From positions 1 to 39,399 of the forward strand of contig CAKZVK010000141.1 of assembly GCA_937921825.1 (NCBI GenBank): a stretch of 39,399 nucleotides of DNA, written 5' to 3'. Shown here one piece after another: positions 16,026 through 24,509 of the stretch. Position 1 is the first letter of the stretch; each line of letters starts with the position of its first letter. The DNA is from an uncultured Saprospiraceae bacterium (GTDB lineage: Bacteria > Bacteroidota > Bacteroidia > Chitinophagales > Saprospiraceae). Under the pieces are notes generated by a model that saw only the letters and a list, made by a program, of their open reading frames with translations, was not told the origin of the DNA and did not search any database. The position numbers and the translations under genes are program-made.

Positions 16026-17615
16026 ATGAAATTCAATTACAATTTTCTAATTCTATTCTTCATAACAACTTGTCAACTCATAGGTCAAGGCGGTATTATT
16101 AAACATGAAAAGTCAGCTTATGATTCTTATACCTTATTCTATTTGTCAGACTTTAACGCCAATGGCATAATCTACACCGCGTATCTAGTAGATAATTGTG
16201 GCTATGTCATCAATGAATGGGTGGACATTCCCCGACCCAGACATCATATTCGTCTACTAGAGAATGGCAATTTGTTCTATCTGACAGGAGATCGTTTTAC
16301 TTCTGAAAGTCATATCTATGAATTTGACTGGGATGGTGAGTTGGTCGTAGATGTAGAAATAAATGAGTCGAATTTCTTCCTAGATTATGAAACCATAAAG
16401 TTAGAGAATGGGCATTATTTATGTGGTGCTAGAAGAACTTATGGGCCCGAGTATTTTGAAAATATAGGATTCGATCCGAATGATGACAACCGAGAAACTT
16501 GTGATATTATAGTAGAGATAGATACGGCTGGCACTTTCGTGTGGGAGTGGAATATCTGCGATCATGTGATACAAGAAAGAAATCCGCAAGCACCGAATTA
16601 TGGCAGCCTTAAGGAGAATCCTCAGCTGCTCAATGTAGATGCTATTGCTGACTTTGATTGGGGCACGGAAACTTTTATGATTAATGGCTTCGACTATAAT
16701 TCCGACCTAGACCAAATTGCCTTAAGCTTGCGCAAGTTAGGAGAGGTAGGGATAATAGACCATTCGACGACAACTCTTGAAGCTCAAGGTCATACCGGAG
16801 GTGTACATGATAAAGGTGGGGACTTCCTTTATAGATGGGGTAACCCTCAGAATTATCATAGAGGCACTCAGGAGGACAGAACCTTATACTTTCAGCACAA
16901 TCCCAACTGGATAAAGTACGGGGAGCATAAAGGAAAATTGATAGTCTTTAATAACAATCTGAATAATCCCTACTTCAGCTTTAATGATAGGTATTCCTCT
17001 GTAGAAATTTTCGATTCAGAGGTGGCCGCAGATGGAAGCTATGCTATAGATTCTGTTGCAGCTTTTAGTCCATTGATAAGTGATTACTCTATTAATAATG
17101 AGCTGACCAGGGTAGATTTTTACTCAGGTTATATTTCTGGGACTCAGGTACTTCCTAATGGTCACGTCTTGATAAGTGTCGGTGGAGGACCTATTTTGGA
17201 AGTAGATTCTTTTGGTGCTGTCGTATGGGAGTATGATGTCCTTATACCATTTAGAAGTGAAAAATATGGTCTTGATTATCCCGCTTTTGAGGGTAAGGAT
17301 CTCACATCTGGCAGAGAGTTATTTGTATCTGGTGTAGAATGCAAATTGTTTACGTCTACAGCAGAAAGTGAAGTGGATGAACATATTGACGTAGTCTTCC
17401 CTAATCCCTCTAATGGACAGTTTCAAATCAAGGCTTCTTTTCAGAGTGAAAACTATGACTTCTCAGTACGAGACTTAAATGGCAATAGAATAGAATTTGA
17501 AAGAACAAGGACTCAATTAATGCTACAGAATGCATCAAGCCAGCTCTACATACTTGAGATCACTGATAGAAATAACCAAAGAAAGTACTTTCAAAAGCTT
17601 CTCGTTTCGATATAA
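16026..17615 (+). CDS. Arylsulfotransferase (ASST)-like T9SS cargo protein
   Basis: The 529-residue protein has a signal peptide (MKFNYNFLILFFITTCQLIGQ), an ASST-like propeller and a C-terminal T9SS type A domain from about residue 455 (FPNPSNGQFQIKASF). Blade motifs include HIRLLENGNLFYLTGD, EIDTAGTFVWEWN and EVDSFGAVVWEYD. The FQHNPNWI...LIVFNNN...SSVEIFD segment corresponds to the conserved QH motif of bacterial ASST, placing the possible sulfohistidine at H291. ASST moves sulfuryl groups between phenolic compounds in the periplasm. This copy is predicted to act at the cell surface. Activity is inferred, because related proteins may have lost it. Confidence 0.8.
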   Translation: MKFNYNFLILFFITTCQLIGQGGIIKHEKSAYDSYTLFYLSDFNANGIIYTAYLVDNCGYVINEWVDIPRPRHHIRLLENGNLFYLTGDRFTSESHIYEFDWDGELVVDVEINESNFFLDYETIKLENGHYLCGARRTYGPEYFENIGFDPNDDNRETCDIIVEIDTAGTFVWEWNICDHVIQERNPQAPNYGSLKENPQLLNVDAIADFDWGTETFMINGFDYNSDLDQIALSLRKLGEVGIIDHSTTTLEAQGHTGGVHDKGGDFLYRWGNPQNYHRGTQEDRTLYFQHNPNWIKYGEHKGKLIVFNNNLNNPYFSFNDRYSSVEIFDSEVAADGSYAIDSVAAFSPLISDYSINNELTRVDFYSGYISGTQVLPNGHVLISVGGGPILEVDSFGAVVWEYDVLIPFRSEKYGLDYPAFEGKDLTSGRELFVSGVECKLFTSTAESEVDEHIDVVFPNPSNGQFQIKASFQSENYDFSVRDLNGNRIEFERTRTQLMLQNASSQLYILEITDRNNQRKYFQKLLVSI

Positions 17616-17689
17616 ACGATAGGCGGTTTAGTCTGCTTTAGCTTAGGCTTTATTCCATTGAGGAATTACAGAGAGAACATATTAGCTAA

Positions 17690-17723
17690 TTTGCTATATA
17701 AGCATAGATTTATTTTAGCTTTG
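17690..17723 (+). promoter_or_regulatory. Promoter for the rpe-TonB receptor unit
   Basis: TTTG at 17690-17693 and TAGCTTTG at 17716-17723 match the -33 and -7 elements of Bacteroidota promoters, separated by 22 bp. The -7 box ends 17 bp before the rpe ATG, leaving a short leader of about 10 bases. It is the best two-part promoter in the window. Confidence 0.6.
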
Positions 17724-17740
17724 TCTTCTTAAATATTACT

Positions 17741-18412
17741 ATGGCTCACTTAATTGCTCCCTCCATCTTAGCCGCTAATTACGGCGCATTGAATAAGGAT
17801 TTCGACATGCTCAATAAGTCGCAAGCTGATTGGGTCCATGTAGATGTCATGGATGGTGTTTTTGTTCCTAATATCTCTTTCGGTCAGATGCTGGTAAAGC
17901 AAATGAAATCGGTGTCCGAGAAGCCACTAGATGTACACCTTATGATAGTGGAGCCAGAGAAGTATGTAGATTCCTTCATCGAATGCGGGGCAGATGTGGT
18001 CACTTTTCACCTAGAAGCAACTGCGCATGCACATCGACTCATCACCCATATACAAGCACAAGGTGCAAAAGCAGGTGTTGCACTGAACCCACAGACCAAT
18101 GTAGACCAACTAGATGACCTACTAGAGGGCTTAGACCTTGTCTGCCTGATGTCAGTCAATCCTGGTTTTGGTGGCCAGAAATTTATCTATAGGACTATCA
18201 ATAAGATTCAGCAGCTCAGAAAGAAAATCGTGGAGCGCAATCTAGACACAAAGATTGAGATAGATGGTGGAGTAGGTCTGCAGAACGCAGAAGCTATCTT
18301 GAAGGCAGGAGCAGATGTGCTAGTGGCTGGAAGTAGTGTCTTTAAATCAGAAGACCCTGCCTTGACTATACAGAGATTAAAAGAAATAGAAATAGGCAAT
18401 TTTGATATCTAA
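17741..18412 (+). CDS. rpe: Ribulose-phosphate 3-epimerase
   Basis: The 223-residue protein is full length for Rpe, a TIM-barrel enzyme that interconverts ribulose 5-phosphate and xylulose 5-phosphate in the pentose phosphate pathway. Hallmarks in order are APSILAANYG at the start, HVDVMDGVFVPNISFG, LDVHLMI, MSVNPGFGGQKFI and the phosphate-binding IDGGV and VAGSSVF. It overlaps the start of the TonB-dependent receptor gene by 11 bp, so the two are translated from one message. Confidence 0.97.
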   Translation: MAHLIAPSILAANYGALNKDFDMLNKSQADWVHVDVMDGVFVPNISFGQMLVKQMKSVSEKPLDVHLMIVEPEKYVDSFIECGADVVTFHLEATAHAHRLITHIQAQGAKAGVALNPQTNVDQLDDLLEGLDLVCLMSVNPGFGGQKFIYRTINKIQQLRKKIVERNLDTKIEIDGGVGLQNAEAILKAGADVLVAGSSVFKSEDPALTIQRLKEIEIGNFDI

Positions 18413-20936
18413 GCTGAAGACCTTTCTATACTCTGCATTGATAATCATGATCAGTGCCTCTAGTCTGACTAGTCAAGATAAGGCTACGCTATTTGGAGTT
18501 GTCTCAGACTTGGATACTAAGGAGATCGTAGAGTTTGCTACTGTCTATATAAAGGACACCAATATCTCCTCAGAAACTAATGCTTATGGAGAGTACTCGC
18601 TGCAAGTAAGTGCTGGAGAAAAGCTCACTCTAGTCGTCAGTAGAATAGGGTACAAAGAAACAGAGTACAGAGTAAAAGCATTACCAACAGGTGTAAAGCG
18701 TAATATCAATATCAAACTAGTCCCTGAGGTATCTGATCTAGATATCGTAATCAGAGACAGTAAGATAGAGGATGTGGGGATGGTCCGTGAAGAGGTTACA
18801 GAGTTCAAAAAACTGCCGACAGCTAGTGGAAACTTTGAAAGCATCTTACCACATATAGCCCTAGGGGCTTCTGGGGGTACAGGAGGAGAACTGAGTTCTC
18901 AGTATAATGTCAGAGGTGGCAACTACGATGAAAATCTGGTCTATGTCAATGACTTTGAAATCTTCAGACCGCAACTCATCAGATCCAATCAACAAGAGGG
19001 TCTAACTTTTCCGAACATAGATTTAATAAGAGATGTCTCCTTTTCATCTGGGGGGTTTGAATCTAGATATGGAGATAAGATGTCTTCTGTCTTGGATATA
19101 AGATATAAGCGACCAGATGATTTTGGTGCATCTGCTTCGGTGAGTTTTCTTGGCGCTTCAGCGCATGTAGAAGGAAGTAAAAAGATAGGAGCGAATGCCT
19201 ATAATAAGCTGAGGTATTTAGTCGGAGCTCGATATAAAACGACACAGTACCTTCTAGGCTCTCTAGATGTGACTGGCGAGTATGCGCCTAACTTCTCTGA
19301 TATCCAATCTTGGATTACCTATGATGTGACCAAGGATATACAAGTAGGACTGCTCGGTAATTATAACAGAAGCCAGTATAATTTTAGACCACAAGAAAGG
19401 GTCACAGCTACAGGACAGTTCTCGCAGATTATCCAATTGTCTACAGCCTTTGAAGGCGAGGAGTCGGATGGTTTTGAAAATGCGATGGGAGGACTTTCTG
19501 TCACTTATCTACCTGAGAGAGATAAAAATCCGCTCTACCTAAAACTACTAACCTCCTACTATGATAATTACGAGACAGAGAGCTTCGATCTACTTGGCTT
19601 CTACAGATTAAGTCAGGTGGAGCTAGACCTAGAAGGAGAGGGAGCCCTGAATGAAGTAGGCGTACTAGGAGCTGGTACACAGCATCTTTACGCTAGGAAT
19701 AGATTAGCTAATAATATTGCTAATGTTCAGTTTCGTGGGGGGATAGAACTCCAAGGAGATTCAGATAGGACCAACAACTTTGTACAGTGGGGACTGAAGT
19801 ATCAGCAAGAGAATATAGATGATAGACTCAGCGAGTGGGAGAGAATAGATTCGGCGGGTTACTCTTTGCCTTTTGATGATGAAGAGGTTCGATTAAATGA
19901 AGTAGTCAAGTCTGATAATGTTATCAATTCATTCAGAATCCAAGGGTTTATACAAAATAGTTATAGCCTCAAAGCTGTAGATCGATATGAACTGAAGTTG
20001 ACAGGCGGAGTCCGATGGCATCACTGGAGTTATAATGGACAGACGCTGATCAGTCCAAGAGTGCAGTTGTTCTATCAGCCGTTAAACTGGGAGAAGGAAG
20101 TGACCTTTAAGTTGTCAGGGGGTTTGTATGCACAACCAGCTTTCTATAGAGAAATAAGGAGATTAGATGGTTCTCTTAATGAAAATATCCGAGCTCAGCA
20201 ATCTATACATGTAGTAGCAGGAATGAGTTATGATTTCTTGTGGAAGAAGGTCAGTAACTCTAAGTTTCGTTTGATTACAGAGCTCTACTATAAGGAACTG
20301 TCTGACCTCATCTCTTATGATATAGACAATGTAAGAATTCGGTATTCTGGCGAGAATGACGCTACTGGCTATGTGGCGGGTATGGACATCAGAGTGAATG
20401 GTGAATTTGTGCCTGGAGTAGAGTCATGGGTAAATCTCTCTTTTCTTAGAGCACGTGAAAGTTTAAATGGGGTAGATCATCAGATCTTCATACTTGGAGA
20501 TACAACTTTTACCTCAGTCAAAGATGTCCCACGTCCTACAGATCAGTTATTTAATATATCTATCTTCTTTCAGGATTACTTGCCACGTAATGAGGACTTC
20601 AAGATGAACCTTAACTTGACCTTTGGTAGTGGCTTGCCTTTTGGAATTAAGGGCAACAACATAGAGAGCAGAAATATCTTCCGATTCAAAGACTATCAGA
20701 GGGTAGATATTGGCTTCTCATACCAGCTATGGAATAAAGAGAAATTACTGTCTAGTCCATTGCATCCACTGAGACGCTTTAAGAATGCATGGGTCTCCCT
20801 AGAAGTATTTAATCTCATGGATATCTCTAATGTAGGGTCCAATATTTGGATCAAAACAATAGGTAATCAGCAGTACGCCATACCTAATTTCTTAACCTCT
20901 CGAAGACTGAATCTCAAGTTGAAAGTAGAGATATAG
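18402..20936 (+). CDS. TonB-dependent receptor with CarboxypepD_reg-like N-terminal domain
   Basis: The 844-residue protein has a signal peptide (1-25), a carboxypeptidase-regulatory-like domain (about 27-112, LFGVVSDLDTKEIVEFATVY), a plug (about 130-245, QYNVRGGNYDENLVYVNDFE) and a 22-strand-type outer-membrane barrel. The start is TTG at 18402: an in-frame stop lies at 18393, and the first in-frame ATG (18447) would destroy the signal peptide. It overlaps rpe by 11 bp. No SusD-like partner follows, so this is not a classical polysaccharide utilisation locus. The substrate is unknown. Confidence 0.92.
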   Translation: MISKLKTFLYSALIIMISASSLTSQDKATLFGVVSDLDTKEIVEFATVYIKDTNISSETNAYGEYSLQVSAGEKLTLVVSRIGYKETEYRVKALPTGVKRNINIKLVPEVSDLDIVIRDSKIEDVGMVREEVTEFKKLPTASGNFESILPHIALGASGGTGGELSSQYNVRGGNYDENLVYVNDFEIFRPQLIRSNQQEGLTFPNIDLIRDVSFSSGGFESRYGDKMSSVLDIRYKRPDDFGASASVSFLGASAHVEGSKKIGANAYNKLRYLVGARYKTTQYLLGSLDVTGEYAPNFSDIQSWITYDVTKDIQVGLLGNYNRSQYNFRPQERVTATGQFSQIIQLSTAFEGEESDGFENAMGGLSVTYLPERDKNPLYLKLLTSYYDNYETESFDLLGFYRLSQVELDLEGEGALNEVGVLGAGTQHLYARNRLANNIANVQFRGGIELQGDSDRTNNFVQWGLKYQQENIDDRLSEWERIDSAGYSLPFDDEEVRLNEVVKSDNVINSFRIQGFIQNSYSLKAVDRYELKLTGGVRWHHWSYNGQTLISPRVQLFYQPLNWEKEVTFKLSGGLYAQPAFYREIRRLDGSLNENIRAQQSIHVVAGMSYDFLWKKVSNSKFRLITELYYKELSDLISYDIDNVRIRYSGENDATGYVAGMDIRVNGEFVPGVESWVNLSFLRARESLNGVDHQIFILGDTTFTSVKDVPRPTDQLFNISIFFQDYLPRNEDFKMNLNLTFGSGLPFGIKGNNIESRNIFRFKDYQRVDIGFSYQLWNKEKLLSSPLHPLRRFKNAWVSLEVFNLMDISNVGSNIWIKTIGNQQYAIPNFLTSRRLNLKLKVEI

Positions 20937-20963
20937 CTTTTAGCTGGAAGAGAATCTAGAGAG

Positions 20964-21203
20964 CTATCTACTTTCCAGTTCTGCTGTAAGACTCTTCGCT
21001 TCCATAAAGAGTTTAAAGCAGATAGGCATCCAGATGAATGGCAATATGTTTTCAGTCCACCTATTTTCTTGTCCATCAGGATAGAATACAGCAATCAGTT
21101 GCACCATTATCACAATGACAAATAGCCAAGCCAGAATCTTATTGGTTTTGATTTTCTCTTTGAGCTCCTTTGGGCTCATTTGCTTCATTTTGTCTTCTTT
21201 CAT
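20964..21203 (-). CDS. Small two-TM membrane protein
   Basis: The 79-residue protein has a basic N-terminal tail (MKEDKMKQMSPKELKEKIKT), a first TM helix (ILAWLFVIVIMVQLIAVFY), a short polar loop with Trp and Pro, and a second hydrophobic helix (ILPFIWMPICFKLFM). It has no recognised family. It sits convergent to the receptor gene with a 27-bp gap, and the next minus-strand gene upstream is the OMP at 21293, 89 bp away, so it may be the last gene of that operon. Confidence 0.6.
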   Translation of the reverse strand: MKEDKMKQMSPKELKEKIKTNKILAWLFVIVIMVQLIAVFYPDGQENRWTENILPFIWMPICFKLFMEAKSLTAELESR

Positions 21204-21292
21204 TTGTAGCTAGATTAGGTCAGAGGTACTTGACCTTTCTAAGGTACATATTCAGAATTAAATAATTGGCTCTGCCTAATGGTATACCTCGA

Positions 21293-22168
21293 CTACTTGC
21301 TGAGGTCTAGAAAGACCCCCACAGAGTACGAAGGAGCTGCGGCTATGATTTCTCCTCTTACTGCTCCAGCTATACTAGCTGAGAAGCCTACCTTTTTTGA
21401 TACATAGAGATTGGCTTCCAGAGCGATACTGGTGAACTCAGAATTGTTAGCAAATAAGCTAGTACTTGTAGCGGTTTCAGCAGTCGCTCCATTTTTCAAT
21501 GACTCTACTACATTCAGTTTTGTATTGATCCAAAGCTTAGAATTTAGAAGTCCTACACCTAGTTCTGCGCCATATCTTACCTCATCTGAGAAGTTGTTTG
21601 TTCTATTATTGAAACCAGTATATACGGAGGCGTAAGCAGGTACGTTCTTAGCTATCTTAAAACCTGTTCCAGCATCTAGTTGCAGGAGTTGATTGAATTC
21701 TCCATCCCCGGTTTGTAGATTGTTCTGCGTGCCTCCAGAACTATTACCCGTGGGTAATCCAAAAGTAATGCTAGCAGCAACAGGTATCTTTGCACCTGGT
21801 TGGGATAAGCCATACTTAATGCCTAAATCTATATCTCCAATAGAGTTTAGTGCTTCTCCCTGAACCAGTATCTCATTAGTTGTAAATGATCTTAGGTTAT
21901 TCATGTAGTTTCTGCTCAATAACGGTAGGTTCACTACAGTTGTAAATCTAGAACTCACACCATACTCTGCATAGAGGAAAGTATTGAATATCCCTGTCGT
22001 TACATTAGGATCTATCTGTCCATTATCCGTGTAATGCTGGTCAAATACTGTCCACCATTCTGAAAGCTTAAAGTATCCCATTCCCTTCTTCTGTGGCCAT
22101 GGTCCTCCAGCAATTAATGCATTGGTTGTAACTGCTAGAACTAGTATAACGAAATATGTCTTTTTCAT
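21293..22168 (-). CDS. Outer-membrane beta-barrel (transporter-like) protein
   Basis: The 291-residue protein has a signal peptide (MKKTYFVILVLAVTTNALIAG) and alternating amphipathic strands with aromatic girdles, ending in YSVGVFLDLSK. The segments FTTVVNLPLLSRNY, GDIDLGIKYGL and IPVAASITFGLPTGNS resemble the barrel family that includes MetA-pathway phenol-degradation and FadL-like transporters. It is the last gene of an operon with a DM13 lipoprotein, an RskA-like lipoprotein and an AhpD-like protein, 18 bp after the DM13 gene. That context suggests a role linked to those proteins. The substrate is unknown. Confidence 0.75.
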   Translation of the reverse strand: MKKTYFVILVLAVTTNALIAGGPWPQKKGMGYFKLSEWWTVFDQHYTDNGQIDPNVTTGIFNTFLYAEYGVSSRFTTVVNLPLLSRNYMNNLRSFTTNEILVQGEALNSIGDIDLGIKYGLSQPGAKIPVAASITFGLPTGNSSGGTQNNLQTGDGEFNQLLQLDAGTGFKIAKNVPAYASVYTGFNNRTNNFSDEVRYGAELGVGLLNSKLWINTKLNVVESLKNGATAETATSTSLFANNSEFTSIALEANLYVSKKVGFSASIAGAVRGEIIAAAPSYSVGVFLDLSK

Positions 22169-22186
22169 TTTGTAATCTTTAATACT

Positions 22187-22864
22187 TTATAAAGTGGCGT
22201 CTCCGACCTTTACGTTAAATGGCTTGCAGAAATAGACGATGTGGCTATATTCACTAAGGCCTACATCTGAAATATTGTACTCATGTGCACCACTAAATAC
22301 AGTCACCTTTCCTATCTCAAAAGCGTTAGCGATGGAATTGGGATTATTAGATAAATAAATGTAGAGACCAGGTAGGGAACTGGAGGCACGGTAGTTTTCA
22401 TCTATACTGAGTAGTACTCCTGAGTCTGTTTCTCTATATTCAAATCCACCTTCAAGTGTATAGAAAGTCGTCGTCTGAATATTGCCAGTGATGACTTGTG
22501 CTGATGTAGTAACAGTGGTCTGTCCGACACTGATGGTTAATGAATCCACTAGTTCAATATTGTCTACAGTAGTGGAGGTAATTATAATTGCTTGTCCCAG
22601 ACTTTGTGCTGTTGCTAAGCCATTGTCATCTACGGAGATTACTTCAGGATTGGTTGAACTCCAAGTGACTTCTATATCTTCTTCTATCCCTACATTATTA
22701 AGATAGACACTATGAAATAAATACTCTGAATCAAGTTCTAATGAATCTATGGGATTAGAGATGCGTAATACTGGGTCGACCTCATCCTCTAGAAAATCAT
22801 CTTTAATACACGAGGTCATTGCAATAGTAGCAAAGAAGAATATAGCGAGATGGTAAGTTTTCAT
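22187..22864 (-). CDS. Lipoprotein with Big_2-like Ig domain and DM13 domain
   Basis: The protein is read as 225 residues from the ATG at 22864. An upstream ATG at 22912 lies inside a stem-loop, whereas from 22864 the N-terminus is a lipoprotein signal (MKTYHLAIFFFATIAMTSC, Cys19). About 30-115 is a Big_2-like bacterial Ig domain (VTWSSTNPEVISVDDNGLAT). About 118-225 fits a DM13 domain: GLYIYLSNNP, EIGKVTVFSGAHEYNIS, HIVYFCKPFNVKVGDATL, with the conserved Cys213. DM13 has been proposed as a redox-active or electron-transfer domain on the basis of that cysteine. The protein is therefore a membrane-anchored candidate redox protein, with operon mates on both sides. Confidence 0.8.
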   Translation of the reverse strand: MKTYHLAIFFFATIAMTSCIKDDFLEDEVDPVLRISNPIDSLELDSEYLFHSVYLNNVGIEEDIEVTWSSTNPEVISVDDNGLATAQSLGQAIIITSTTVDNIELVDSLTISVGQTTVTTSAQVITGNIQTTTFYTLEGGFEYRETDSGVLLSIDENYRASSSLPGLYIYLSNNPNSIANAFEIGKVTVFSGAHEYNISDVGLSEYSHIVYFCKPFNVKVGDATL

Positions 22865-22893
22865 AATTGTATGTTTGGCAATGTGATAAATTA

Positions 22894-22921
22894 TAGGGGT
22901 AGGATAGATCACCTACCCCTA
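22894..22921 (-). terminator. Intercistronic stem-loop between RskA-like and DM13 genes
   Basis: TAGGGGTAGG (22894-22903) and CCTACCCCTA (22912-22921) form a perfect 10-bp GC-rich stem with an 8-base loop. It begins 7 bp after the stop of the 22929 gene. The minus strand then reads TAATTTATC, only partly T-rich, so it may be a partial terminator (attenuator) or an mRNA-protecting hairpin that sets differential expression in the operon. Confidence 0.6.
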
Positions 22922-22928
22922 GTTATTA

Positions 22929-23816
22929 TTACTCATTTATGTTTACGTTTCCAGTGGGGTTGGTAGATACTGCATTATTACCTAGGTCATAAAGGGTATG
23001 ATCTGTAGCTGTAGCAGGTACTTGACCTACTAAAGGCTTTAGTAAGAATGGGGCAGGACTATTGTCTGGTACAGGTTCCACAGAGATGACGACTGTCTTG
23101 CCTGCTAGGTCTGTAGGAAAACTCAATCCAGCTGGAGCATTGACTAAGAAGTCTTCTCCAGGAAATGGAGGCCCTCCTGCATCGCCGCTAAAACCATCTA
23201 CATCATCAGCACCTGATACTTCACTGAATCTTCCTGTAGAAACAGGAGTGCCATCTATGACAGCCCAGCCTTCATAAATCCATCCAGCAGGCAATGTTGG
23301 TAGATCCAAGGCTGGTGCAGGGCCAGCTGCAAGATCTAAAAACCAAACGCCACTTCTTTCGTCTGTATCACTGCCTCCGTCAGTAGGTGTAGCAAGTATG
23401 TATCCTCCATTAGCACTGGTAAAATCTGTTCCTATTGCTGCGCCATGCTCTACGGATAAGAAACCTGAGTCCCCATCTAAGTCCCCTGCAAGAATGTGTA
23501 CGTCACTTGGAGCTGGGTCTGGATCTGGACTAGGTTCTATAGTCAAAACAAAAGCAGTAGCAGTCTGAGCGGCTTCTTTATTAACTTCGAAGCTTGTAGA
23601 AGAAAGTGTGCCCGAATCATCTACATTGAATATGCCTGTAGTGACAGGAGCACCGTCTACGATGATCCATCCTTCATAAGCAAAGTCTGGTCCTAGATTT
23701 TCCAGACCACTAACATTAAGGTCTAATACTGTTGTTTCGAGTTCATTATCTCCACATCCGATTAGAGCGAATAGAGATAGAATTGCTATAGTTAGAATTG
23801 AATTTATATTTTTCAT
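22929..23816 (-). CDS. Lipoprotein with two RskA-like (anti-sigma-K C-terminal) domains
   Basis: The 295-residue protein has a lipobox (ALIGC, Cys21). Two copies of the same domain follow. The first is at about 37-112 (FAYEGWIIVDGAPVTTGIFNV ending in TIEPSPDPDPAPS). The second is at about 174-262 (WIYEGWAVIDGTPVSTGRF ending in ISVEPVPDNSPAP). This strand pattern is that of the extracytoplasmic domain of the anti-sigma factor RskA. No cytoplasmic sigma-binding part or TM helix is present, so it cannot be a classical anti-sigma factor. It follows the AhpD-like gene by 24 bp and precedes the DM13 lipoprotein. The role is unknown. Confidence 0.75.
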   Translation of the reverse strand: MKNINSILTIAILSLFALIGCGDNELETTVLDLNVSGLENLGPDFAYEGWIIVDGAPVTTGIFNVDDSGTLSSTSFEVNKEAAQTATAFVLTIEPSPDPDPAPSDVHILAGDLDGDSGFLSVEHGAAIGTDFTSANGGYILATPTDGGSDTDERSGVWFLDLAAGPAPALDLPTLPAGWIYEGWAVIDGTPVSTGRFSEVSGADDVDGFSGDAGGPPFPGEDFLVNAPAGLSFPTDLAGKTVVISVEPVPDNSPAPFLLKPLVGQVPATATDHTLYDLGNNAVSTNPTGNVNINE

Positions 23817-23840
23817 GATGATTTTTTTTGTGTTTAGAAA

Positions 23841-24386
23841 TTAAGCTGCTACTTCGATCTTGTCAGCTAATGGAAAATCGATTTTGAAATCTGCAAGGTT
23901 ATGGATGTAGTTGCTTATCGTTTTGTCTCCAATATTTATGACTACATCTATCAGATTGGCTTCAGTGTAGCCTGCCTTAAAGAATTCTTCTTTGTCCGAT
24001 TCGGTAAGTTTGCCTTTGTTAGAAACGACATTTAGAGTGAATTTTGCTAGGCTATTGAGTTTTGGGTCGAAAGTGGCTTGTCCTTTTCTGAGTTCTAGAA
24101 TTTGATCTTCATTGTAGCCATTTAGACCCGCTATAACAGTATGTGCTGACTGACAGTAGTAGCAGTCGTTGAACTGAGAGACCACTAAGTTTACGACTTC
24201 CTTTTCTCTTTTGGAGAGGGTAGTGTTTCGGTTTTGTAGATTCAAGTAGTCCTCTAGAGCAGTTTCATTCTTTGCGTAGTAAGCATAAAGATTAGGAATG
24301 AATCCTAAACCTGCTTTTAGCTTATCAAATATGCTTTGATTCTTAGTTGATACTTCGTTTTTTGATGGTATGCTAAATCTCTTCAT
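23841..24386 (-). CDS. AhpD/carboxymuconolactone decarboxylase-family protein
   Basis: The protein is read as 181 residues from the ATG at 24386, as MKRFSIPSKNEV is the natural start; an upstream ATG at 24443 adds 19 residues that read like untranslated sequence. The AhpD signature is intact, with E63 and C75-Y-Y-C78-x3-H82 in a helical core. Family members range from peroxidase-reducing AhpD to decarboxylases, and the CxxCxxxH motif favours thiol-based peroxide or redox chemistry. There is no signal peptide, so it is cytoplasmic. It is the first gene of a four-gene operon whose other products are envelope proteins. Confidence 0.88.
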   Translation of the reverse strand: MKRFSIPSKNEVSTKNQSIFDKLKAGLGFIPNLYAYYAKNETALEDYLNLQNRNTTLSKREKEVVNLVVSQFNDCYYCQSAHTVIAGLNGYNEDQILELRKGQATFDPKLNSLAKFTLNVVSNKGKLTESDKEEFFKAGYTEANLIDVVINIGDKTISNYIHNLADFKIDFPLADKIEVAA

Positions 24387-24509
24387 CGTATTATAATTTT
24401 TTTGATTTTGAATAATTACAATACAAAGATGGAATACAATCAAGGCTGAATTCTACTCAATACTTCCTGAGAACTGGTCTACTTTTCCTTTTTGACTTGA
24501 TAAGAGGTA

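Noticed and set aside
18447-18449. ATG as the start of the TonB-dependent receptor
   Set aside because: It would remove the basic n-region and most of the hydrophobic core of the signal peptide; TTG at 18402 is preferred.
18402-20936. Polysaccharide utilisation locus around the TonB receptor
   Set aside because: No SusD-like or glycoside hydrolase genes are adjacent, so a PUL is not supported.
22865-22912. Extended N-terminus of the DM13 lipoprotein from the ATG at 22912
   Set aside because: That ATG is inside a hairpin and the extra 16 residues precede a complete lipoprotein signal peptide, so 22864 is preferred.
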